From contig NW_019091410.1 of NCBI RefSeq assembly GCF_001949145.1, forward strand, positions 769,800-824,860: a stretch of 55,061 nucleotides of DNA. The letters run 5' to 3'. The translations under genes and the position numbers were made by a program. A model generated the notes under the pieces. That model was given only the letters and a program-made list of their open reading frames with translations. It made no database searches and was not told the DNA's origin. Positions 27,001-39,000 of the stretch are shown piece after piece (within the stretch, counting starts at the first letter, position 1; every line of letters starts with the position of its first letter). Source of the stretch: Acanthaster planci. Its lineage: Eukaryota > Echinodermata > Asteroidea > Valvatida > Acanthasteridae.

Positions 27001-30000
27001 CTTGTGGGCCGCAAGCAGCTCTTGCACTGATCCCTGGACTCCCAACTCCTCCAAGTTCTTGACACTTTGTTTCAGGTTGCTTAGAATCCTCACGTACATC
27101 CACAGCATGGCTGCCATGGCTAGGACAAGCAGAATTGTTGACAACACATGAAACACAGGGTAATACCCTATGCCATTTGGGTCATACTCAGAACTTAGGA
27201 CAGCTAACACAAAACGAGGCAAGTCTACAACTACAGGTGTTACCCATACAGCCAGCAGCATTGCAACAATCTTCCCTCTACTGAGGTAGCGACTGTAGTG
27301 CAACGGTCTGGTGATCCCGATGAATCGCTCAAATGTTATCAGTGTGAGACTGAGCACAGAGTGGGCCAAAAAGCATCGGGCCAAGAAAACTACAAGCTCT
27401 CGACATTTGCGCCAGTACATCAACTCTGGGAACCATGTCTCATTGTGAGGACAATCTACAAGTAACAACTGCTTGATCACAAAGTGGGATGAAACATGAG
27501 CCACTGAAGACAATGTGTCTGCCACTGCCAGATTCAGAATGAAAAAGTTGGTGATGCTGTGCAGGGCCTTTGTGCAACATACGGTCAAGCAAACAAGAGC
27601 ATTTCCGATGAATCCGAGAAACCCTACCAGGACATACAGTGCATCAAAAATGGTGATGCTGTCATCAATACATGGGCTATCGGTCGCATTCATGTCTGGT
27701 GAATTTGGAGAACGTTACCCTCGTAAGACTGCTAGCGAGTATTCCATCCAGCAGTGAGCCAACATCAGGAAAGAAGATGAAACTCGTACATGTACATCAC
27801 ATCCTACTGAGGCATTTACTGATTTCTTCCTTTGAATGCAACATTTAAGTATCGTGTTACAGTCAGCTTGCCAGAATACACCAGGCAGTGCTTTACATGT
27901 AGCCTGAGGGCAGACAGCTAGACAGGATAAAGTGTCCTGTCTCACTGATACGTTGACTCAGGTGCTGTAAAGGCAACAATATGTGCTGTGTGCATTCTCT
28001 GCAATAGTAGTGCCTGTCAATCCAAGTCAAATTTATCAATTTAGACGCTGCCTTGGCCCAAACTATTATTATTTCTGGTAATGACACCAAGCATTTAATT
28101 CAAAAGTGCCTGAAGATTGATTGATTGGTAGCAGTCACCCAACCTTCTTTATTAAACACTTTGGCAACCACGATAGTAACTTACAGTGAATGATTCATAC
28201 CTTCGAATGCCTTGTTGTCAATCCTTGATGTACAAATTTTAGCAATGATGGAAGTACAAAGAGTTACTTGTTTTTTCAGGTTCAATCTGACTGCAGGAAA
28301 GGCATTTGCCATAAAGTGCTTGTCAGCGACAGCAGAGTCTGGAGAGCCCACAATTGGTTTGTAGAACGCATGGTGATAGAAGACTACTGACTGGTCAATA
28401 TCTGGATTGTCTATCATGATTGTCAGATTTGAAAGAAATTCATAAAAGCCAGATAACTATTTCATAGACTCAGGGGATATGTTCCCATTATTAAGGAAAA
28501 TGGTTAACATCAATTTACAACAGATGCACATGTCAATCACGTCACTACTGACACCTGGTCAACAATGATTATGGTAGCTTCAAAGTTAAATCTTTTATAA
28601 CAGTGGCTGACAGTTTCAGTTTCTCAAAATTCGATGATGTCTCACAAAACTGGCAACAGCAATATTGTTTTCTACAAACCGTCTTTGGATGTCTCATGAT
28701 GCACTATGAGTCAATAGAGATACTGAATCTTGGACAAAGTTTGGGTGCAAACAATAATTCAACCAGTAGTAAATTGGCTTTGAACAATGTGCATGCACAA
28801 TTCTATTACACTTGAATGACCAAAATTGGCCATTTTTTTAAAATCTCCCCATTATTCATATTTCACCATTGGTTGCGATTCTCACAGCGTACATTGCTAC
28901 TGAAATCTGGAAGTATTAGTTTCATGTGAATAGGTCCCTCTGTAATGATAAATGAAATCGGCTACTGAGAACCAGCAGTGCAACCATACCCCTGGGCCTG
29001 GTCCAAAATGGTCGACCAGATAGCCCAAACCATTCATCATTTGGTTAGTGTTAGTCCAACTATAGTAGTCGCTTAAACTTGGCCTTGGGTGAGGTGTTAC
29101 AATCGCTCTTAGACTTTCCTTAGAAAATGAGGGTTACTTTTATTTCTTTGCCATGAGGAAGGTTTTTTCTTCTTTTTACCCCACAATTCCCAGTCTGAAT
29201 GGCAACATTCTGTGGGATTGGTAAAGTGAACAAAACAGAAGTTGGGCGAACTGCCCGGTTCCTGCCTCAGTAATGACAATGGAAGGACACAGAACAGTCT
29301 GTTCCCCTGCCCAAGGTACATGAATGTAAAAAAAAAGCACATTTAATGATGAACAGCATGCTTCATCTAAGTCAAAATGAATTTGTTGCCAGGTAGCAAG
29401 GCATCCTCTCCTTGGCCGTGCACAAAGCAGACAGGCTGGGGTCCACTGCTGCCATCAATAAATGGGCTATCGGTCACATTCATCTATGATATTTATAGCG
29501 CTTTACACTTTCGAAATGCAAACTAGTCTTCGATCCATCAATGAGCCAGAGAATAAATGTCAGGAAAGATGAAACGACAATATGTACATGTACATCATAT
29601 CCTACTGAGCCTAGGCATTATCTGGTTTCATCTTTTGAATGCAACATTTGACTCGAGTCCTTACAGTCAGCTTGCCAGAATTTACCAAGCAGTGCTTTAC
29701 AGCAGCTTGAGGGGAGACTAGCAATTTCGTTCACAGACAGCTAGACACGTTAACTTGTGTCCCACTGATGTGCTGACTCTATGCGCTGTGCAGGCAACAA
29801 TGTGTGACATGTACATTCTGTTCAACGCACACAAGTAATGCTTGCTGACTGGAGTCTACGCTTGTGTCTGTACAGTGCACCGAATGTGACGTCTGCTTTT
29901 TTTTCTTTAAGTTTGAGGTTGCATGCTTACAAAACTCACAAAGTCAAGTCGTTCTGGAATAATGGCGTATAATATCTAACAAGTAAACGAGTCTGATTCA

Positions 30001-33000
30001 GCAAGTATTTTTAACGATACTTAGGCAAGAAAAAAAAAAGACAGAATTTTATCTTTCTTTTCTTTTCTCTGTTTTTAACCCAAAACCAAAATACATGAAT
30101 TGGCTGTACTCCTTATTGTGCTCTATGCAAAAAAAGAAGAAAGAAGCATGTGTACAAAGTGGTTCTTTCTCTGTTTCTATAAGGCCAAAAGAATTATACT
30201 AGAATATTCAAAAGGTTGGTCTGACCTGTTTAGTAGCAGTTATCCTGAATACAATTGTGTGCACAAATGGGACAAAAAGTCTTCCTAGGAAACTGCAGGT
30301 TGAATTCAGTTTTCCTTTCCTTCAGGGGTTGAGTGAACAAAAAGAGGCATAATAATTGGACAATTTGACAGTGAAGGTTTACAAAATCAATATATTGGTC
30401 TAGCCATTTGGCTGGTTTACTGATGCACCCACTCCTGGACACGTAGGGTGATGGAGTTTTGCGTCCAGGTTCAGATGCAGGGTGGGGCTGCTGGTGTTTC
30501 TCCGAACAACACACACATTCTAAAATTGCAAAATTATACCCACAATATGACCAAACCATGCCTGGATGAAGTTTTTCAGGTAGAAACTGCAATTGAACGT
30601 CAAAAAAGGTTTTGAATTTGTTCTGATGACTGACAAAGACAGTTTTGTATTTCCTCCATCAATGTTGTTTCCTAGATAGATGCAAAAGAATGACAAAGGC
30701 AGGTTTGTAACAAATCCTCCACCAATTTTACACTCATAATATGAGGACTCACAAACACAGGTTAATAATAGATCCTTAATCAATGTTACTCTAATAATTG
30801 CTGAGGCTGACGCAGGCAGGTTTGTAATAAATTCTACATCAATGTTACACTGATAATTCCGGAGACTGACAAAGACAGCTTTGTAATAAATCCGTCACCA
30901 ATGTTACCCTGATAATTGCCGAAGACAGACAAATGCAGGTTTGTAATAAATTCTACGTCAACGTTACCCTGATAATTGCCGAGGACTGACGAAGGCAGCT
31001 TTGTAATAAATCCGTCATCAATGTTACCTTGATAATTGCCGAAGACAGACAAATGCAGGTTTGTAATAAATCCGTCATCAATGTTACTCTGATAATTGCC
31101 GAAGACTGAGAATGCAAATTTGTAATAAATCCTTCATCAATGTTACCCTGATAATTGCCGAAGACGGACAAAGGCAGGTTTGGAATAAATCCTTCATCAA
31201 TGTAACCCTTATAATTGCCGAAGACTGACGAACGCAGGTTTGTAATAAATCCTTCATCAATGTTACCCAGATAATTGCCGAGGACTGACAAAGGCAGGTT
31301 TGTACCAAATCTTCCATCAATTTTTACCCAGATAATTGCCGAGGACTGACAAAGGCAGGTTTGTACCAAATCTTCCATCAATTTTTACCCAGATAATTGC
31401 CAAGGACTGACAAAGGCAAGTTTGAAATGAACACTCCAGCAATATTGCCCCAACAAAAAACCTTAATCAGATGTTTTCTCAATTCCCCTTCCTCCAATTG
31501 GTAGTTGAAGTTACTCAACCAAATGCCAGCCTCTCACTATGACATCAACAGTCCTGACTCTTTCATATTGATTCAATGCTCCCAGAAGCAATTTACATCA
31601 AGGCTGAGTATACAATGGTAAATGACGGGAATAAACACGACCAGAGCCAAAGAGCCTTGTTACTATGGTAACACTCCCTTGCATGCCGCCCATCAATAAC
31701 AAAGTCTTGTCCATTTCTGAGGCTGCAGAATTGCAACTTAAAACTGCATTTGAAGAATTGGGCTAATCTAGTTCACCAACGTCTTGTCTGATTTTTCTTC
31801 CCGTTCCATTTTTTTCTGCTCTTATATGCCCAATGACAAAGCTTTCTTCTTGCACCAGAAATTAAGAAGTTATGGGTTCACATCCTACATGCATTTTGTG
31901 CAACTCTCGAAACACGTGGAGAATACAATGTGAATAAAATAACATCACAAATGCAAAACCAAAATAATATCACTCTGCTTGAATTTCAGATGGTAGTCAC
32001 TTGGATTTATTGCAGAACACCTCGCCACTTAAAATATACCAGTACTTACACGTATTAGAATCACTGGCTATGAGGTGGAATTGAAGACATGTATTCTGTA
32101 GGTGGCAGTTGGGTCATGCTGTGTGGCTATGGATGAGAGCTGACAGATTGGTGTTGGCAGTTTTGCGAACGAAGACAGTTGCAAATATCTCAAGCAGAAG
32201 AACCCCTCGTCAGTTGAAAGGAGCCATTTTAGTCAAGAGTGTTCATTTTGTTGGTAGCGATGCGACCGTAATGCGTGTATTTCATAGTTGTTTGTGAACC
32301 TATGAAATTCAGTTCCAATCAAAGGAGCCTCCGTTGCTTAGAAAATTGTGCCCTCTCTTGGTCCAGCTCGGGGCTCATAAAGAGGAGTTCGGGACAACAA
32401 ATACTCCGTCCAAATGGACTACCTTGTAGCTGGCTGCATGGATTCAGAGGCAGGGCTCTCAGAAAATGGCACATGTACTGAGCAGACAGTCAACTATGAC
32501 TCTGTCACCATGGCTAGGACAAGCAGAATTGTTGACAACACATGAAACATAGGGTAATACCCTATGCCATTTGGGTCATACTCAGAACGTAGGACAGCTA
32601 ACACAAAACGAGGCAAGTCTACAACTACAGGTGTTACCCATACAGCCAGCAGCATTGCAACAATCTTCCCTCTACTGAGGTAGCGACCGTAGTGCAACGG
32701 TCTGGTGATCCCGATGAATCGCTCAAATGTTATCAGTGTGAGACTGAGCACAGAGTGGGCCAAAAAGCATCGGGCCAAGAAAACTACAAGCTCTCGACAT
32801 TTGCGCCAGTACATCAACTCTGGGAACCATGTCTCATTGTGAGGACAATCTATAAGTAACAACTGCTTGACCACAAAGTGGGATGAAATATGAGTCACTG
32901 AAGACAATGCATCTGCCACTGCCAGATTCAGAATGAAAAAGTTGTGCAGGGCCTTTGTGCAACATACGGTCAAGCAAACGAGCATTTCCGATGAATCCTA

Positions 33001-36000
33001 CCAGGACATATAGCGCATTAAGAATGGTGCCGCTGTCATCAATACATGGGCTATCGGTCGCATTCATGTCTGGTGAATTTGGAGAGCTTTACCCTCGTAA
33101 GACTGCTAACGAGTATTCCATCCAGCAGTGATCCAACATCAGGAAAGAAGATGAAACTCGTACATGTACATCACATCCTACTGAAGCATTTACTGATTTC
33201 TTCCTTTGAATGCAATATTTAAGTATCGTGTTACAGTCAGCTTGCCAGAATACACCAGGCAAAGCTTTACATGTAGCCTGAGGGCAGACAGCTAGACACA
33301 TTAATGTGCTGTGCTGTGACCCACTAATGCGTTGACTCAAGTGTCTTAAAGGGAACAATATGTGCTGTGTGCATTCTCTGCAACCGTATTACCTGCCAAT
33401 AAAAGCCAAGGTTATTAATTTAGATGCCATCTGGGCCCGAACTATTATTATTAATTCTGGAAATGAAACCATGGAGGAAGGCATTAGGAGTCACATCAAA
33501 TCCAAGTTACGGTAAAATTGAGGGGAGAGTGAATACTTTCCCCACAATTTCCCTGCAAGTAGCTGTACATTTATTGAGGGGAAGTTCTGGGGGAATTTTC
33601 CATTAGTACATCATCACTTACTGTGAAGGACTGTTTGCATTACCAGTGGACTTGTAATAGGTGGTCAGTATTTCAAGTGAATTGTGGTTTCCAGAGACTG
33701 ACCTTGGATCACTCAAAACACTAAGACTTTCTCTGTGGTGATAAGTTCAGTGTTGAAGACTGAATCAGCTGGGTGCTTGGAAAAAAACTTACAGACTTCG
33801 TCAGTCCCTCTGCTTATAGACAAGTACATGTATATGTATATTTTGCTTCATTTGCTTGTTAAAGGTAACTGTGTTACCTCTGCCAGTTGTTATACCTCCA
33901 TATCCATTCAGTTCTGAATTCAAAACTGGAAGTATTCACTTTGATATTTTTGAAAGGTTCCCTTGCAAGAATTGTCTGATAATGATTGTGGTAACAAGTT
34001 TTCAGTATTTCACATCAAGAGATAATAAATGCAAAGCAACAATATGCTTAACTTTCAATATATTATGCCATGATATTTTTTGGCTAATAAAAGAGATATT
34101 ACAGCAAGGTTATTTGAGATACACCGCCTGTACAGGTTCTCTTGTTGATGTCCTTTTGTGAAGTAACATTGCCAGATTAAATACAAATAAAGTTGCATTT
34201 ACCTGAAGTAAGACCACAGCTTTCCCAAAGGAGAAAAACCTAAAGAAGCATCGTATTTTATGAAAGAGTCAACCGGTTTATTTATTCCAAATGATACGGT
34301 TAGAGAAGTTTCAAAAAGTCCTTTGCCTGTGGCTCTTCCGTCACCAAAACCACGGGTGTTCTTGAGTGGCCTGCCTGGACAAATCCTCAAAGTGGGAGGG
34401 GGTAGGGGAGAATGTACGTTTATATACAAATACTGATAACTTCATTCCCAGGAACATTCCACCGCAACACTCTTCGGCAGTTTATCCTCAACTTTTCCCA
34501 GAATGAGATTTGAGATGATTACTTACTCAAAAGTGCCTGAAGATTGATTGATAGCTGCCACCCAACCTTTTGGTTGGTTCGGTTTGGGTACAAACGATAG
34601 TTCAAACAGTAGTAAATTGCTTTTCAACAATGCACATGCACAATTCTCTTACACTTGAATGACCAAAATCGGTCTTTTTTTTTAAATCTCCCCATTACTA
34701 ACATTTCACCACTGGCTGCGATTCTGGCAGCATACATTGCTATTGAAATCTGGAAGCGTTATTTTCATGTGAATGGTTCCCTCTGTAATGATAAATGATA
34801 TTGGCCCCTGATAATCAGTGGTGCGACCATATCCCTGGGCCTGGTCCAAAATGGTCAACTAGATAGTCCAAACCATTCATCGTTTGGGTGGTGTTAGTCA
34901 AACTTTTGTCGTCGCTTAAACTTGGCCTTGGGTGAGGTGTTACGGTACAGATTAGCTCTTAGACTTTCCTTAGTAAAGTGAGGGTTACTTTTATTTCTTT
35001 GCCATGAGGAAGGTTTTTTCTTCTTTTTTCCCCCACAATTCCCAGTCTGAATGGCAACATTCTGTGGGATTGGTACACAAGTGTAAAAACAGAAGTTGGG
35101 CCAACTGCCTGGTTCCTGTCTCAGTAATGATGAAGGAAGGACACAGAACAGTCTGTTCCCCTGACCCTTCATCAAAACATCACGACCAGCTACTTGGATC
35201 TCACAATCCGCTGTCTTACTGCCACTTCCAGTAAAAGAGTTAGATTCTTAGAAACCAACCAGTCTTTCATTGAAATAGCTACACTGCTAAAGATATGCAA
35301 GGAAACTGTCAAGTCAAGTTTACCTTCCTCCCAGCATCCAATGAAGGATTTTGATGAGGTTATTTACTTCTGGTTTGTACTGTGCAAACACCCTTGGAGG
35401 GTTATGAATGCCCAAAGCAAAAATTCAACGATGACCTTCTTGTCTGCTGACGATGAAGATGCAACTTGAACTCCATGGAATGATCGACAATATAGTGCGC
35501 ACACTTTGCCTCTGTTGTTTGTGGACATTACAAATGCAGAGGACTGCATGCTGCAATTTTGGTGGCAGCTGTGCGATAGTAAAGGAGCAGCGTACCTCCT
35601 GAGCCTAAGATTGCTACTTACTCTCTGATACTCAATGCCCTCTTGTGTTTCTTCCATGATTCGCTCAACGTCTTCTAGTGACATCATCTGTGACAAAAAA
35701 AGAAAATTCACTTAAACATTTCACTTTTTTATTCAGGACAGTTACTTAGGCTCTGTACTCCACAAATGAACCTCTACGTGTGCCTGTGTGCCCTATTCTA
35801 AAGAGCTTACGATCACAAGTTAAGCCTGCTTTCCATGTGGTCAATACCGAGAGCATGCAAGACATGCAGACAGTCGTGGAAGACACACTGTGTGATGTCA
35901 TTTCACCAAAATAATTAAAGAAAATGGCGTCCAAAACTCAGGAATTTTTTCATAAAAATGCCTTTTATAGGTGGAAATGTAGTCTCTTGAAGCTAAACTG

Positions 36001-39000
36001 ATGCTCCAGCTTGATGTAATTTGTTTATGGTCAGCTTTTTGGTTGAAAATTGGGGCTGCATATGTTAGTATTAGTAATGAGGAGAAAATGGACAAAATGA
36101 GTGGTACTAAGCGAGAGGAACATCGTTGTATGCCCGTCATGCCAGCGTGCATGTTTGTAAAGGCTTACTCAGAGACTCAATGCAGACAGTCAGCAAGTTG
36201 AACCAGGCTCAACTTTATCCATCCATCTGGGGCTGGTTTGCATACATGTGTAAATCTGAGTTATTGATGACACTTTCGTTTGACATGTTTCCATATGTCT
36301 GCATTGCAGTTTGCCTCTTGATGGCATTCCTCTCTGCATTTCTTATGTCGATATGGAAACCAGGCTTTATAGGCACAGCAACAAGTAACACATGAACCCG
36401 TGGAAGCCTCTAGCTATTCTCCAACTCCCCTAAAAACAGTCCGTTTTCACAACATCCTCCCACTTCTTTATTCCATAGAACCCAGAGTCAATATTATTTT
36501 CTACTGCTCTTAAATGCGCACAGTCGCATCATGCGCAGCTTAGCTGCACGCGCCCAAATTTAAGAAGGAGACATCTTATTTATGTAGTTCCCAAGTGCAT
36601 TTACATATTCCTTTACATATGCACCTATAAACCTGTTCACAATTACAAATTCCAATGAAGCATTCTCAACTGCTTAGATCATGCCTTCAATCCACTACAG
36701 TACCGGCAATCTTTCTAATGAATGCAAACACAACTTCTTTGTCCAGCACAAGTTGGCTCACAAGGCATAAAGGTTGATAGTATTAAAAGGGGTGAACAAT
36801 GGCACAAGGAATTCCTGTCATGGAACAGGAATGCTGGAATGGTCTGCACTACCACCATATTAATCTCTTTTGCGCGTGACTGAGGTTCTAAACAAAACAG
36901 AGGACTCAAGGTTTTGAACAGTGCTATTTTGTCTTTAGAACCTCACTCACAAAAAAGATTTACCCAAGTACATGATGCTACAGCAAACTGTTGCATTATT
37001 GCAACATGCAAACCTTCAAATCATATATTGCTTATGCCAATGCCTCGTCTTTTAACTGGATGACTTCTGATGACAAATTATGTTCTGCTAATCTGACAGT
37101 AGATTGGCAAATGGGTGAATCTTATCTTGTTGTTCCGAAAACACATTATTCTTGGGGGATCGATCTTTTTCCCACATAGGTCCATAACTTTGGAATAAGC
37201 TCCCCATTAACATTCGTGCCCTTTCAGCCATTACCGATTTTAAAGCGGCTCCCAAGACCCACTACTTTCAGCATACATATTGTTGATTAATATTTTCCTG
37301 AATTATCATTTTGTTCTTTGTATTGCGCCATGAGCGTCAGTTTTTGGCGGATACCTGCGCATTATAAGTGTTCTGTATTATTATTATAATTAGTACAGTC
37401 GACTCTCGGTAATACAAGCTCGGGTAAGACGAGACTCCAGTTAAGACGAGTATATTTGCCAGTCCCGACTGAATTATGCACATTCCTATGAGGAAAAAAA
37501 ATCCATAATACGAGCTTGCGTGTTACGAGATTCCGTTTAAGACGAGCATTTTGGGGGCCCCAGCTGTGTGCAAACACATTGTTATCCGTCTAATAAGCAC
37601 AAGCATTTTTGAAGGCAACTTGTCAATCAGTCAATCCATTGAATTCAGAAAGGGGCTTCCGTAATTGATTGTGTACAGCAGTAAAGCGCTGCGGTTGTCA
37701 CTGACCAAGTGAAGCCCTCTACTGGCCGATCCACACCACCAATAACTGGTTCCTTTTTGTGCAACAAGCGCAGCACTGATGTTGGTTACTACCTAAAATG
37801 TTAATGTCCTTACGTACGTGCGTGCGTTGTATGATGATCTCATCACGGCGTGCTGGGGACGTAAAACGGCATCACTCCAACCATGCATTCTCCAACCCGA
37901 CTTGACCGGTTTCTCCGTTCTTGAATTATGTTATTGTTCTTTATTTCAAGTCTTTATTCATAAAAAGTACAGTTACTTCTCACTTTCATACACATAAACT
38001 GTTTTGAAATGAAATTCCTAACCACACGTGCGTGCATACAAAGTACATGTAGGCCTACATGTATGTACAGGAAGTTGTACATGATGTACACTTAACGATG
38101 CGCTCGATCGGTTACACATGCGACAAGCGGGACAGCAGCTTTTGCGTAAGACGAGGTCCAGATAATACGAGCTAATTTAGAAAGTCCCAATGCCCTCGTA
38201 TTAACGAGAGTCGACTGTATTATTATCTGTATCACGGCAGCCAGCAGGCTTCTGGAAAGACCACTTGTGCAAGCCTTGAAATTTAGGGAAGAAATCAAGC
38301 AGGCAACTTGGACTTTGACAAAAAAAAAAAAAAAACAAGGAAATTCCAAACCTAACGAGACTTTGTAAAGTGTTTTTCAATGTTCACTGGCGTGAGTGTG
38401 AAGTGAAAAACGAGGAAATCAGCTGATCCGAGGAAAAGTTGCATGCCTGACAATACAACTAGTGATTGTTACCTAGTGCATCTCCAAAACCTTAAAACAG
38501 CCGGTTTTTTTGGACCATCCTCACAGTTGGAAGGGGTGGATTCCTGCCCCCTAGAAACTTGACTGACTGTCCCACGCCCATCTTTTTGAAACTCGGCATG
38601 CATGTAGAAACACTCCTCATCAATACAAAAATGAAGTAAACTCAATCTGATTTATGGTTTGTTATGGCCATTTGAAGTTTTGGCCTCCATGCATCATAAA
38701 CATCATGGAGAAAGTATAACTTTTTGGCTGACCTGAATCGGAAAAATGAGTGCTGTGCAAGGACGGCATGTCTGATTCTCACAAAATTTGAGTCAAAATG
38801 ACTGTAAGATATTACCGAAGAATTCCTGAAGGCTCGGCACGCAAAACAATGCACTCTGCGATATCAAGAAAAATTGGTAAGGTTACTTATCCTTCCAGAA
38901 AATCCCCCAACAATCAAGTCCTCAACTGGGCCAACTATGTCTCTTGCACCTGGCCAAGATCAGCCATGAAAGCCTTAAGGCCAGGGAAAGAAAAAAAATG

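Larger units (their letters stand above)
30480..35165. repeat. Segmental duplication, unit B (contains GPCR4 pseudogene)
   Basis: The partner of 25690-29335. Relative to unit A it has an expanded minisatellite (30655-31440), a deletion of about 665 bp that removed the receptor 3' end (joint near 32505), an extra ~1.1 kb at about 33460-34520, and lacks ~580 bp found at about 28155-28735 of unit A. The extra 1.1 kb has no recognised gene. The right border is close to GTTCCCCTG at 35155-35163. Confidence 0.85.

Noticed and set aside
30953-31381. 142-residue minus-strand open frame
   Set aside because: It is a translation of the 60-bp minisatellite. The ~60-base period keeps the frame open, and nothing supports a gene. 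It is kept only as an observation.
30655-31440. Regular repeats that might suggest a CRISPR array
   Set aside because: The units are directly adjacent without unique spacers and the genome is eukaryotic.
35194-35469. 91-codon plus-strand open frame between the duplication and CHMP6 exon 4
   Set aside because: Part of it lies in duplicated non-coding sequence and no family resemblance was found.
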